DNA of 64,000 nt from Kribbella sp. VKM Ac-2569 (GTDB taxonomy: Bacteria; Actinomycetota; Actinomycetes; Propionibacteriales; Kribbellaceae), in contig NZ_SGXJ01000001.1 in NCBI RefSeq assembly GCF_004216905.1, positions 2,356,001 to 2,420,000 of the forward strand, in the 5' to 3' direction. Position 1 is the first letter of the stretch. Every line of letters begins with the position of its first letter. Shown here piece after piece: positions 26,130 through 34,947 of the stretch. The position numbers and the translations under genes are program-made. The notes under the pieces are model-generated. The model saw nothing but the letters and a program-made list of their open reading frames with translations, was not told the DNA's origin and ran no database searches.

Positions 26130-27572
26130 ATGACCGGGATGACACGTCGCACTCTGCTCGGCGCATCGGTATTTGCCGCCGTCAGCGCCGCGACCGGATG
26201 CAGCGACTCGAGTTCTCAGAGCGGAACCGCGAGCGGAGGTGCCACCGGAACGCTGGACTGGTGGGACCACTTCAGTTCGTTCAAGCGCCTCAACGACGAC
26301 TGGGCCAAGACCCAATCGTCGCCTTTGAAGACCAACGTCGCCCATACGTACTACGACGCGTCCAAGGCGACCCAGGCGTTCCAGCTGGCGCATCAGGCCA
26401 ACAAGATGCCGGACGTCTACTCGAACGTGATCGGGCTCCCGCTGCCTGCCCTGGTGAGTGGCAAATGGGTGCATGAGGTCACGATTCCGGCTGACATCAA
26501 GTCGAAGCTTCCGAAGGACGCGTTCACCGAGGGCATCACCCAACTGGACGGCAAGCTGTACGGGTTCCCGATGTTCAGCTTCCGGCAGAGCTCGACGCTG
26601 GTGTGGGTGAACAAGGACCACTGGTCCAAGGCTGGGCTCGATCCGAACAACGTGCCGACGGACTACGCCGCCTTCAAGGACGCGTTGGGGAAGCTGAAGT
26701 CGGCCGGGATTCAGCCGCTCACGCTGGCGATCGGTGCGGACGGCGGGCGCATCCGCGATCAGGTCGACGACATGGCGCAGGTGGCCGGCTTCCCCGGTTA
26801 TCAAGGCCTGCAGTTCACGACCGGCGAGTACGCCTACCACCACGATGCCTACGTCACCGTGATCGAGTTCCTGAAGCAGCTGAACGACGACAAGTTGATC
26901 ATGCCGGGCTCGAACAACTTCGGCGTCGTCGATGCTCGGACCCGGTACGCATCTGGTGCAGTCGGGACGTTCATCGACGGCATCTGGTGTGCTGGTGGAT
27001 CGAAGGCGCTGGCGCCGACAATCGTCGACAAGCTTGCGTCCGGACAGATTCTGGTGCCGACGTCCGGCATGGATCCCTGGTGCTACCGCGGCCGGCCAGC
27101 TGCGACGTACTTCGTTTCCGCGGACAGCAAGAATCCCGACGCCGCCGGGAAGCTGATCGCGTCCTTCATGTCCGACGACTATCAGAAGGGGATGGTCGAG
27201 GCGATGGACCAGCCGCCGCTGAACCTTGATCTCGTCGCGTCGTCGAACGTGGTCGACGCGTACAAGAAGGGCGTCGAGTACTGCAAGAAGAACGTGTTCC
27301 TGATGCCCCAGGCGATCGTGAAGAACCCCGCAGTGGCCCGCATCGACGCGCTCCGCAAGCCAGTCACGCCGCACGTCGGCAACATCGTCCAGGGCTACCT
27401 GGGCGGATCGATCAAGGACCTCAAAGCCGAACTGAAGAAACTTAGCGACGCCACGTCGGCCGACCGTGCCCAGGCCCTGACCAAGGCCAAGGCCGCCGGC
27501 GCCAAAGTCTCCGAAGCCGACTACGTCTTCAGCGACTGGAAACCCGGCCAGGACTACGGAGCCGCCAAATGA
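26130..27572 (+). CDS. Extracellular sugar-binding lipoprotein, GH39 operon
   Basis: A 480-residue CUT1 binding protein. The N-terminus has TRRTLLGASVFAAVSAATGC, a twin-arginine-like signal ending in a lipobox-type Cys. ATG 26130 has GGAG five bases upstream; a GTG at 26124 is an alternative. Its stop overlaps the start of the SDR gene. It follows both permeases, an order unlike the other importers in this window, where the binding protein comes first. Confidence 0.92.
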   Translation: MTGMTRRTLLGASVFAAVSAATGCSDSSSQSGTASGGATGTLDWWDHFSSFKRLNDDWAKTQSSPLKTNVAHTYYDASKATQAFQLAHQANKMPDVYSNVIGLPLPALVSGKWVHEVTIPADIKSKLPKDAFTEGITQLDGKLYGFPMFSFRQSSTLVWVNKDHWSKAGLDPNNVPTDYAAFKDALGKLKSAGIQPLTLAIGADGGRIRDQVDDMAQVAGFPGYQGLQFTTGEYAYHHDAYVTVIEFLKQLNDDKLIMPGSNNFGVVDARTRYASGAVGTFIDGIWCAGGSKALAPTIVDKLASGQILVPTSGMDPWCYRGRPAATYFVSADSKNPDAAGKLIASFMSDDYQKGMVEAMDQPPLNLDLVASSNVVDAYKKGVEYCKKNVFLMPQAIVKNPAVARIDALRKPVTPHVGNIVQGYLGGSIKDLKAELKKLSDATSADRAQALTKAKAAGAKVSEADYVFSDWKPGQDYGAAK

Positions 27573-28327
27573 CCGCCGACCGCACCGCGGTTGTGACCGG
27601 CGCGGCATCCCCGCGCGGCATCGGCCGCGCAACCGCCTTGCTCCTTGCTGAGCAGGGCTGGAACATCGGCATCCTCGACATCGACTCTGTTGGCGGCAAG
27701 GCACTCGCCGCAGAGATCACCGCGACCCACAACGTCACGGCGTACGCCGTCACCGCCGACGTCTCGAACGAAGCCCAGGTCCGCACAGCGATCGACGAAC
27801 TCGAAGCTGCCCTACCACCGCTAGCAGCGCTAGCAAACATCGCCGGCGTCAGCTCCCCCGTCCCCTACCTAGAACTAACCTCCGACGAGTGGCACCGAGT
27901 CATCAACACCAACCTGAACGGCGTCCACTACGTAACCCGCCGCGTCGCCGAGAGCATGGTGAGGCACAACTACGGCCGAATCGTCAGCATCTCCTCCACC
28001 TCAGCCCAACGAGGCGGCGGCACCTACAGCAAAACGCCGTACTCAGTAGCCAAAGCCGGCGTAATAGGCCTGACCCGAGCCCTAGCCCGAGAACTTGGCC
28101 CGCACGGCATCACCGTCAACGCGGTGGCCCCCGGCCCCATCGACACGGACATCATGGGCGGCCCACTGACGCCCGAGACACGGGCGGACCTGGTCGACAG
28201 CCTCCTGGTCAACCGCGTCGGCGAAACCCACGACGTCGCATCCGCAATCGCCTATCTACTCTCCGACCAATCCACCTACATAACCGGCCAAACCCTCAAC
28301 GTAGACGGCGGCCTCTACATGCACTGA
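27569..28327 (+). CDS. SDR-family oxidoreductase
   Basis: This 252-residue classical short-chain dehydrogenase has nucleotide-binding TGAASPRGIG (residues 10-19), NIAG (90-93), and catalytic SISS/Tyr158-x-x-x-Lys162 in TPYSVAKAG, with PGPIDTDIMGG after it. It ends in the typical GQTLNVDGGLYMH. Coupled to the binding-protein gene by ATGA. It probably oxidises the sugar or sugar acid in the GH39 pathway. Codon usage drifts from about 27800 on toward CTA/ACC/TAA-type codons rarer in the neighbours, a mild anomaly. Confidence 0.93.
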   Translation: MTADRTAVVTGAASPRGIGRATALLLAEQGWNIGILDIDSVGGKALAAEITATHNVTAYAVTADVSNEAQVRTAIDELEAALPPLAALANIAGVSSPVPYLELTSDEWHRVINTNLNGVHYVTRRVAESMVRHNYGRIVSISSTSAQRGGGTYSKTPYSVAKAGVIGLTRALARELGPHGITVNAVAPGPIDTDIMGGPLTPETRADLVDSLLVNRVGETHDVASAIAYLLSDQSTYITGQTLNVDGGLYMH

Positions 28328-28350
28328 GCACGCAAGGCATCAGCTGCAAC

Positions 28351-28653
28351 TCACGTCTCTGCCGCTTCGGCACGGGGCTTCAGTTGGTTGCTGACATCCA
28401 CCACACCCGCGGTGTCCCAGGCGTCGTCGCCGGCAGCCCGCTTGACCAGCCAGGAGGCCACCTCACCACCGAGGACCACCACCGCTTGTTTGACATCCAC
28501 GCGGATGTCGTCGTCCTTGGTGCGCGGATTCTCCTTGAGCCGCTGTACAACCATCGACTTGATCTCACGGTCGGTGGGATGCCCCGGCCGCACCGGGCCT
28601 TCCCACCAGTTGTAGTAGTAACGATCCTGCGGGTACGTCCAAGGGTCGATCAC
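28351..28653 (-). CDS. BON-domain protein
   Basis: A 100-residue protein. After an acidic/aromatic start (IDPWTYPQDRYYYNWWEG) comes a BON domain: IKSMVVQRLKENPRTKDDDIRVDVKQAVVVLGGEV. BON domains bind phospholipid or act in stress-related envelope proteins. No signal peptide is visible. The GTG start at 28653 is supported by GGGAGG five bases upstream. It is convergent with the SDR gene, 23 bp between stops. Confidence 0.85.
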   Translation of the reverse strand: MIDPWTYPQDRYYYNWWEGPVRPGHPTDREIKSMVVQRLKENPRTKDDDIRVDVKQAVVVLGGEVASWLVKRAAGDDAWDTAGVVDVSNQLKPRAEAAET

Positions 28654-28837
28654 GGCTGCCTCCCTGAGCCGACCTCAGTACCCCGTTCGGGTGCCCGCGA
28701 GCGGCCGAATCATGCCACCTCCGCACAGGCATTCCGTCGTACGGCGGCCGCCAGGAGCAGAGTGCCCGAGTGCATGCAACCAGACTGCTCGGGCACCGGA
28801 GCGTCATGCCGACGACACCTGACCGCCCCAAAGAGGT

Positions 28838-29042
28838 CAGAGGATCTCCGACTGGCAACCGTGTGCGTGAACGCGACCGACGTGGATCGCGCCGCGGGCT
28901 TCTGGTCGGCGATCCTTGGCTACCAGCGGCCTGCACGGATCGGCTCCGACGATCGGTTCGCCAAGCTAGAAGATCCAGCCGGTACGGGGCGGGCAACGAG
29001 TTCTGCGTGATCGCGGTCCCGCCCGATACCAATCAGGCCTAA
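28838..29042 (+). pseudogene. VOC/glyoxalase-family pseudogene, internally deleted and frameshifted
   Basis: One frame gives LATVCVNATDVDRAAGFWSA followed by ILGYQRPARIG and FAKLEDPAG, the first half of a VOC domain. The next frame then gives GNEFCVIA, the well-known end motif of the same fold (GNEFCV), up to a stop at 29042. The 60 or so residues that should lie between are missing and the frame shifts near 28988. The gene is therefore a remnant. The rest of the 420-base gap between the BON and hemerythrin genes shows nothing else I can support. Confidence 0.65.
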
Positions 29043-29073
29043 CTTCGGGTCTCAGCCAGAGCAAGGAGGAGCC

Positions 29074-29649
29074 ATGGCGACCGTCGACCCTGGCAACCAG
29101 CACGATCTCATCAGCGTCATTCTCGAGGATCACCGAGCGGTCGAACTGATCTTCGCCGAGCTCATGGCCGGGGCCGGAACCCCGCAAGACCGGCGGGACC
29201 TCGCCGATCACCTGACGACCGAACTGGTGCGGCATTCCGTGGCCGAGGAGATGTACATGTACCCGGCCGCCCGCAAGGCGCTACCCGACGGGGACAAGGT
29301 CGCCGACCACGAGATCGAAGAACACGCCGAGGTCGAACGGCTCCTCCAGGATCTGGAGGGTGTCGCCGCCACCGACCGCGCCTTCGACGACCTGATCGCC
29401 AAGCTGGCCACAGAGGTCCAGCACCACATCGGCGAGGAAGAGAGCACATTGCTCCCTCGGCTTCAGCAGGCGTGTGACGCCGACGACCTGCTGGAACTCG
29501 GCCGCAAGGTCACCCGGGCAAAGGCGTCCGCCCCCACGCGCCCACACCCCTCGGCGCCGGACAAGCCACCGCTCAACCTGATCCTCGCTCCCGGCACAGG
29601 CATGATCGACAAACTCCGAGACGCCCTAACCGGCCGCAACCGCGACTAA
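29074..29649 (+). CDS. Hemerythrin HHE-domain protein
   Basis: This 191-residue protein begins with a four-helix HHE cation-binding domain whose metal ligands are visible in order: DHRAVELIF, RHSVAEEMYMYP, DHEIEEHAEVERLL and QHHIGEEESTLLP. Such domains carry a di-iron centre that senses or handles oxygen, NO or iron. The C-terminal 50 residues are Pro-rich, ending in a short helix. AGGAGGAGCC precedes the ATG. Probably a cytoplasmic stress protein. Confidence 0.9.
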   Translation: MATVDPGNQHDLISVILEDHRAVELIFAELMAGAGTPQDRRDLADHLTTELVRHSVAEEMYMYPAARKALPDGDKVADHEIEEHAEVERLLQDLEGVAATDRAFDDLIAKLATEVQHHIGEEESTLLPRLQQACDADDLLELGRKVTRAKASAPTRPHPSAPDKPPLNLILAPGTGMIDKLRDALTGRNRD

Positions 29650-29738
29650 CACCGTCCCACTCGCCTCCGCCCAGAATCTGATCGGCGGCCTCACCACCCC
29701 GGCTATTCGTCAATCCCACCTGGTGCAGACTTCATTGA

Positions 29739-30596
29739 GTGACAGACCTTCGCGCTGCCCCGCCTGAGCTCCTACTGGCCCACGAGCGCTGGACGGCTCG
29801 CGGCCGCCCAGCTCAGCCGGCGCCGCACTGGTTCCCACACCGCTGGACCGCCCGACTCCCCGAACACGCGGACTTCATCGAAACGCTCCCGAACCCCATC
29901 AACCGAGACGACGTCGCCGCGCAGTTCGTTGACGCCGACGACAGCGAACCAGCCGCGCTGCGTGCCTTCTTGGCCGCAATGATCTGGGGCCACGGCCGAA
30001 ACGGGTACGGCGCTTACCGTACGGCGAGCGTTCTCGCGGCATCCGACCGCGCGGGCAAGTGGTTGTCCGAGGCGCTACAAGTCACGCGCACAGCTGGCGG
30101 ACCGGCGGGCTTCGAGTACCTCGCCCGACATCGCCTCAAGGGCCTCGGCGTCGCGTTCGCAACGAAGTACCTCTACTTCTGCCTCGCCTCTGACGCCGAC
30201 GTAGCACCGGCACCGATTCTCGATCGCATCGTCCGCGACTGGCTCGCAGCCAACCTCGACTGGCAACCACGACTCGATTGGCGCATCGACGACTACCAGC
30301 GCTACTGCGATCTGGTCGTCCATTGGTCGGACCAACTCACCGAACCCGCAGGCACAGTCGAGTACCTCATGTTCGCAAGCGGTATCGGCACCGCGAGCCA
30401 GTGGGCAGACCCTCGTGAACGCGTGACGGCGACCGCAACCTCGAACTCAGGGACCACCGCGGTGCTCGCAGCCCTCGACGACGCAGCTGACGCTTTCGAA
30501 GCACTCTCAGGCGACATCACCCCCGAAGACGCCGAAGACTTCGAACGCGGACTACGAGCCTTGAGACGCATCGTCATCGCACGAACCAAACGCTGA
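29739..30596 (+). CDS. OGG-fold (8-oxoguanine glycosylase-like) protein, tentative
   Basis: A 285-residue protein with the pattern of a family annotated in actinobacteria as 8-oxoguanine DNA glycosylase OGG-fold proteins: WGHGRNGYGAYRTASVL, then HRLKGLGVAFATKYLYFC (helix-hairpin-helix-like Lys-containing segment) and PILDRIVRDWL with an Asp. This would make it a DNA base-excision or DNA-modification-linked glycosylase, but I recall the family from memory and have not verified it. It starts with GTG at 29739 and stands alone between short intergenic gaps. No partner gene is evident. Confidence 0.6.
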   Translation: MTDLRAAPPELLLAHERWTARGRPAQPAPHWFPHRWTARLPEHADFIETLPNPINRDDVAAQFVDADDSEPAALRAFLAAMIWGHGRNGYGAYRTASVLAASDRAGKWLSEALQVTRTAGGPAGFEYLARHRLKGLGVAFATKYLYFCLASDADVAPAPILDRIVRDWLAANLDWQPRLDWRIDDYQRYCDLVVHWSDQLTEPAGTVEYLMFASGIGTASQWADPRERVTATATSNSGTTAVLAALDDAADAFEALSGDITPEDAEDFERGLRALRRIVIARTKR

Positions 30597-30660
30597 GTGC
30601 TTGTCTCTACAACGGGCGCCGACGTCACGTCGTGCGGGCCTCCCCCGAGCCGTGCCAGGG

Positions 30661-30948
30661 CTACATGTCGAGTTTGAAGGGGTCGTGTTCTGTTAGGAGT
30701 TTGTCGAGTCTGGCTTGGTCGACTCGGTTCGTGACTTCTGACATCTCTTGGCGGTCGCGGACCACTTTGCACAGGACGACTGTCGACGTTACGACGTACA
30801 GCAAGCCCAATGCCAGGAACGCCCGTACCCACCCTGCGGCCGGCATGTAGACCAGCGCCACCACCATCGCCGTCACCGAAATTCCGAACGACGCCACCGC
30901 CTGTGCGTAGAACGCGCCAGTCTGCGAAGGCTGAACCCGTTTCGTCAT
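30661..30948 (-). CDS. YiaA/YiaB-type two-helix membrane protein
   Basis: This 95-residue protein has two close helices (FYAQAVASFGISVTAMVVAL and WVRAFLALGLLYVVTSTVVL) matching the YiaAB two-helix domain, followed by a cytoplasmic RDRQEMSEVTNRVDQARLDK tail. ATG at 30948 after GAGGATG is preferred to a GTG-type reading from 30999. Function of the family is unknown; E. coli members are envelope proteins. Confidence 0.8.
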   Translation of the reverse strand: MTKRVQPSQTGAFYAQAVASFGISVTAMVVALVYMPAAGWVRAFLALGLLYVVTSTVVLCKVVRDRQEMSEVTNRVDQARLDKLLTEHDPFKLDM

Positions 30949-31004
30949 GCCAGCATCCTCGGCTCGACGCATGAGTTCCGCCTGAGCAAAACCACTCAAG
31001 TCGG

Positions 31005-32003
31005 TCAGGGGTTTGATTGGGTACGGCGCTCGAGGGCTTCAATGACGGTTGGGCAGACGTCGACGTCGTAGAGCCTTTCGACGCTCTGCATTCCGCCCGG
31101 GCTCTCCGCGTTGATCTCCACCACCTTGTCGCCGATCACATCGATGCCGACGAAGTACATGCCGTCGGCCACGAGTTTGTCGCTCATCGCTTCGACGATG
31201 CCGCGTTCGACGGCGCCGATCTCGAGCGGGATCGGGCGCCCGCCCTTGCTGATGTTGGCGCGCGGGTCGTTTCCCGTGGGCACTCGGCGGAAGGCGGCCG
31301 GCTTCCCGTCGCGCTCGAGGATCTTTCCCTCGAGCAGGAAGATCCGGGCGTCGCCGTCCTCGCCGCCGTCGACGAACTCCTGGACGACCGCGTAGCCGTC
31401 TTGTCGCACCGCCTCCGTCATCTGCGCGAGGTTCGGTTCATCCTCGTCCTCGATCATGAACACGTTCCGGCCCTTGGCGCCGTACAGCGGCTTGACGACG
31501 GAGTGGCCGACCTCGGCGACGAACCGCTCGATCGCTTCCGGGTCGTGCGTCACCAGCGATCGCGGCCGGATCTTCGCGGGAAACTCCTCCAGGTAGAGCT
31601 TGCTCGTTGCCCGGATCAGGGACATCGGGTCGTTGACCACCGTGACGCCGCGCGCCTTGAGCATCTGGCCGAAGACAACACCCAGTGGACTTGCCCACGG
31701 CCGCTTCTGCAGATCGTCGATCGATTCGTTCCGCAGGAACAAGGCGTCGAGGTCGTCCATGACGACCCGTTCGGGGTCGCGCTCCTTGATGCGCTCCATG
31801 AAGGTCTCGAGCGTGTCGTCTTTCTCGAACTCCGCGGCTTGGGCCCGCGCCACCAACTGCCCGTCGCTCTCGCCGAGCTCGACGTCGCACACACCGACGT
31901 ACCAGACCTGATGCCCGGCCTGAGCCGCGGCCCTCGCCAGCCGAGTGGTCGTGTACTCGTCGATCTCGGTGGCAACGTCGTTGACGAAGAAAGCAAGCCT
32001 CAT
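31005..32003 (-). CDS. ATP-grasp ligase, glutathione-synthetase (GshB/RimK)-like
   Basis: A 332-residue protein that follows the GshB layout along its whole length: N-terminal MRLAFFVNDVATEIDEYTT, ATP-binding SVVKPLYGAKGRNVFMIE, PRANISKGGRP glycine loop, and metal-binding DVIGDKVVEINAESPGGM. Such enzymes form an amide or peptide bond using ATP. Actinobacteria normally use mycothiol, and no GshA-like partner is nearby, so glutathione synthesis is doubtful. ATG 32003 overlaps the stop of the upstream DUF1704 gene (ATGA), coupling it to a metallopeptidase-like partner. It may ligate an amino acid to a peptide or protein. Confidence 0.85.
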   Translation of the reverse strand: MRLAFFVNDVATEIDEYTTTRLARAAAQAGHQVWYVGVCDVELGESDGQLVARAQAAEFEKDDTLETFMERIKERDPERVVMDDLDALFLRNESIDDLQKRPWASPLGVVFGQMLKARGVTVVNDPMSLIRATSKLYLEEFPAKIRPRSLVTHDPEAIERFVAEVGHSVVKPLYGAKGRNVFMIEDEDEPNLAQMTEAVRQDGYAVVQEFVDGGEDGDARIFLLEGKILERDGKPAAFRRVPTGNDPRANISKGGRPIPLEIGAVERGIVEAMSDKLVADGMYFVGIDVIGDKVVEINAESPGGMQSVERLYDVDVCPTVIEALERRTQSNP

Positions 32004-33181
32004 GCCGCCACAGCTCCTTCGTACAGATCCATGACCGACGCGCCCGCGCGCAGTCTGTCGAGACGCTCCTGCGCCCCGGGTACGTCGAGCCAGCGTGGAC
32101 GGACCCATGGTGCTTCGAGTACGTCGCGGTCGAGCAGGTCCTGGATCAACGGGATGTGATCCAGCGCGAACTTGCCGACGAAGAGGACATCGAGGCTGTT
32201 GCCCTCCGCAAGGGCTTCGAGGAGACGCGTGATCCCACGCAGGTAGATCGCGTCCTTCACCGAACCGCCTCCGACGACGACCCGGATCGCGATGGTCCAG
32301 GCAGTCCTCGTCGGTATCCGATACTCCGCCCGCAACGACTCGAAGATGTCCAGGAATCCGGCGCCGTCGAGCATCTTGTCGACGGCTACAACCCGTGCCG
32401 CGAGCACGCGGAGACGCCGCGGGTCCAGACCGCCGCTCAGGTACTCGGCGAGCACGGCAAGGCCCTCTTGGGTCTCGTCGTACCCGGGCAGTCCGATCGC
32501 CAGCAGCGTCAGGGGTTGTCTGGCGCCGTTCTGGTACGTGACGACATGGGTGCCGACCTCGTGATGCAGCAACGGCTCGACGCGGTCCGCCCGGAACGTG
32601 GCGGCTTCGGGGATGAGCAGCCGGCCGAACGACACCATCAGTTCGGAGACGTCGTCGCGTACGGCGACGTGCGCGGGGAAGTCCTGATACACGTCACGGT
32701 AGCGATCGAACTCCGCACGAGCCGCCTCCGCGAACGCACCGGCCGTGACGGTTCGGGTGCTGGGAGCTTGGGTCGGGATGATCTCGAGCAGCTCCTCCGC
32801 GGTGGACACGAGAGGCTGGGCGATCCCGCCGTACAGCTGCAGCGATCCGTACACGAACCGTGACGTATCGCGATCCTCCAAGGCTGTGATCTGTCGCGCT
32901 ATCTCGTCTCGCTTCGCCCGGAAGAGCGTGTGCAGCGCAGGGTCGGTGACGTTCTCGATCTCGAGGTTGTAGAGGTCACGTCGTACCAGGTCCGGCTCGA
33001 ACTCAAGAGGTCTGAGCCTGAGCGTGGGGGCCGTGCCGAAGTCACACCGCTCGAAGTCGGCCCATGCCTCTGCGGCATTGACCGGCGTGGTGTTGATCAG
33101 CAGGTCCAAACCGCGCTCGATCTCGGCGAGGCGTGTGTCGATCTCGAGAGCGGGTTCAAGCTGCTCGTTGGGAGTGCCCAT
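32000..33181 (-). CDS. DUF1704 / QEGLA-motif metallopeptidase (MATCAP-like)
   Basis: This 393-residue protein carries the family hallmarks HHEVGTH (His207, Glu208, His212), a metallopeptidase-type HExxxH site, and ETQEGLAVLAEYLSGG (QEGLA at 238-242, with a Glu likely completing the zinc site). Bacterial members are annotated as flavohemoglobin-expression-modulating QEGLA proteins; the eukaryotic relatives are tubulin tyrosine carboxypeptidases (MATCAP). No signal peptide. It is upstream of and coupled to the ATP-grasp ligase gene, so the two probably act on the same substrate in opposite or sequential steps. Confidence 0.85.
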   Translation of the reverse strand: MGTPNEQLEPALEIDTRLAEIERGLDLLINTTPVNAAEAWADFERCDFGTAPTLRLRPLEFEPDLVRRDLYNLEIENVTDPALHTLFRAKRDEIARQITALEDRDTSRFVYGSLQLYGGIAQPLVSTAEELLEIIPTQAPSTRTVTAGAFAEAARAEFDRYRDVYQDFPAHVAVRDDVSELMVSFGRLLIPEAATFRADRVEPLLHHEVGTHVVTYQNGARQPLTLLAIGLPGYDETQEGLAVLAEYLSGGLDPRRLRVLAARVVAVDKMLDGAGFLDIFESLRAEYRIPTRTAWTIAIRVVVGGGSVKDAIYLRGITRLLEALAEGNSLDVLFVGKFALDHIPLIQDLLDRDVLEAPWVRPRWLDVPGAQERLDRLRAGASVMDLYEGAVAA

Positions 33182-33297
33182 CTTTCACACGTACCCACCA
33201 CCCATGCGAGACAAGCGTCTCAGATCCCTCTCTCGGGGGAATCAGATCCCTCGCTCGCGGGATGCGGTACGGCGGCGGTTCGCGCTTGACTGTCCGT

Positions 33298-33864
33298 ATG
33301 GTTGCCGGAGTCAATGAATCCGCACGGCCTCGCGCCGTCGTGCTCTCGGGGTGGTTAGCCGCCGTCTGCTGCGTTGGGTTCGCGGTGGTGAACGTGGTGT
33401 TCGAGAGCACCGGGCGCTTCTCCGACGGACCGTTCGCCGACTACGCCGCCGGTCTCACGGTGATGAACTGGCTTGTCGTACTGCTCAAGCTTCTCGGCGC
33501 CGCAGTCGCCGTCTACTCACTCACGACGAACCCCAAGCATGCAGACGCACTCGGCGTCCTCCTCTGGGGCGCGTTCTCCTTGCTCTCCCTCTACGCCCTC
33601 GGCAGCGTCGCAGAAGCAGCCGCAATCCTCGCGGGTCTCACCGGCCACCGCGACGACATCACCCTCGCGAGCATCGCGTACGTCGCCTTCTTCACCCTCC
33701 TCGCCATCGCGTTCGGCGTCCTCGCCTTCGCCCACAGCCGCCGCTTCGACCTCACCCGACGCCCCAGAGTCCTGGGAGCCCTCGGCGCACCCCTCGTCCT
33801 CGCCGTACTCCTCCTGGGAGTCCCCGCCCTCCTGGTAGCCCTGGGCCTGATGCCCAGCCTCTAG
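33298..33864 (+). CDS. Multi-helix membrane protein, unknown
   Basis: This 188-residue protein has about five predicted membrane helices (first GWLAAVCCVGFAVVNVVFES), short loops and a C-terminal hydrophobic hairpin. ATG at 33298 is the first start that does not overlap the divergent DUF1704 promoter; earlier codons in the frame are low-quality. I recognise no family with confidence; it resembles DUF4386-like proteins only in layout. Confidence 0.65.
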   Translation: MVAGVNESARPRAVVLSGWLAAVCCVGFAVVNVVFESTGRFSDGPFADYAAGLTVMNWLVVLLKLLGAAVAVYSLTTNPKHADALGVLLWGAFSLLSLYALGSVAEAAAILAGLTGHRDDITLASIAYVAFFTLLAIAFGVLAFAHSRRFDLTRRPRVLGALGAPLVLAVLLLGVPALLVALGLMPSL

Positions 33865-33879
33865 GCGTCCTGGTTATAC

Positions 33880-33897
33880 TGCAAGCGGTTGCTGCAA
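33880..33897. promoter_or_regulatory. LacI-type operator elements before lacI (GH4 locus)
   Basis: GCAAGCGGTTGC (33881-33892) has arms GCAA/TTGC around four bases and overlaps TTGCTGCAA (33889-33897), a second small palindrome. Both elements reappear in the nagB/GH4 divergent promoter at 35778-35789 (GCAAGCTATTGC) and 35816-35824 (TTGCAGCAA). The shared layout points to one LacI binding both promoters. Confidence 0.6.
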
Positions 33898-33935
33898 CCG
33901 CAGCAGGGCTGTCCTTCGAGGGGTCAAGGAGCGGC

Positions 33936-34925
33936 ATGGCTGTCACTCTCGCTGACGTCGCGGCTGCGGCGGGGCTGTCGGGTTCCACCGTTTCCCGGGC
34001 GCTCTCCGCCCCCGAAAAGGTCAACGCGACGACCCGCGAGCGGGTCGAGCGGATCGCGCGAGAGATGGGGTACGTCCCCAACCACAGCGCGCGGTCGCTG
34101 ACGGCGGGCCGCACCGACCTGATCGGGCTGATGGTGCCGGACATCGCCAATCCGTTCTTCCCGCCGATCATCAAAGCGGTGCAGGCGCGCGGTATGCAGC
34201 ATGGCAGGACAGTGCTGATCGCCGACGTCGACGAGCGCACCGCCGACGAGCTGCCGCGGGCCCGGACGATGCGCCGGCAGGTCGACGGCCTCATCATCGC
34301 CTCGCCCCGCACCCCCGACGACATGATGGACGAGCTGCTCGCGCTCGCTCCGGTGGTCTTCGTGAACCGCGCCGTCCCGGGCGCGGCGAGTGTCGTCATC
34401 GACGAAGCAGGCGGGATGGCGCAGGCGGTCGAGCACCTCGCCGCCCTCGGGCATCGCGCCATCGCCTACCTCAACGGACCCAAGCGTTCCTGGTCGAACA
34501 CCCAGCGCCGTGGCGCAGTCCAGGCGGCGAGCGCCCGGCTCGGCCTCGATCTCGTGGAGTTTGGACCATTCGAGGCGCAGGTCCAGTCCGGCGTCCACGC
34601 CGCAGACCTGGTGATCGCGCGCGGAATCACCGGCGTGATCGCGTACGACGACCTCATCGCGCTCGGCGTCATGGCGCGGCTGACCGAGCGGGGGGTCCGA
34701 ACCGGAGCAGACATCAGTGTCATCGGGGTGGACGACAGCCCGATGTCGGCGATGGCGTATCCGACGTTGACCTCCGTCCACGTTCCTGGCGACGCCGCCG
34801 GCTCCGAGGCGGTCGATGCGCTGCTCGCGATCATCGAGGACCGGCAGGTCGAGGACGACGAGCACGTCGTCCTCGACTCCCGGCTGATCGTGCGTAGTTC
34901 CACCGGCCCTGCGCGCACCGCCTGA
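33936..34925 (+). CDS. LacI-family regulator of the NagB/GH4 locus
   Basis: This 329-residue LacI repressor has helix-turn-helix LADVAAAAGLSGSTVSRALS at residues 5-24, hinge MGYVPNHSARSLTAGRTDLI, and a binding-protein-like core ending ISVIGVDDSPMSAMAYPTLT. ATG 33936 lies six bases after AAGGAG. The gene is convergent with nagB (22 bp between stops) and its promoter shares operator elements with the nagB/GH4 promoter, so it probably represses both and itself. Confidence 0.93.
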   Translation: MAVTLADVAAAAGLSGSTVSRALSAPEKVNATTRERVERIAREMGYVPNHSARSLTAGRTDLIGLMVPDIANPFFPPIIKAVQARGMQHGRTVLIADVDERTADELPRARTMRRQVDGLIIASPRTPDDMMDELLALAPVVFVNRAVPGAASVVIDEAGGMAQAVEHLAALGHRAIAYLNGPKRSWSNTQRRGAVQAASARLGLDLVEFGPFEAQVQSGVHAADLVIARGITGVIAYDDLIALGVMARLTERGVRTGADISVIGVDDSPMSAMAYPTLTSVHVPGDAAGSEAVDALLAIIEDRQVEDDEHVVLDSRLIVRSSTGPARTA

Positions 34926-34947
34926 CACTGCCCGGCAGGGCCGGAGT

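Noticed and set aside
25203-27704. An 833-codon minus-strand open frame
   Set aside because: It shadows the GH39-operon permease and binding-protein genes, which have clear motifs and coupled starts.
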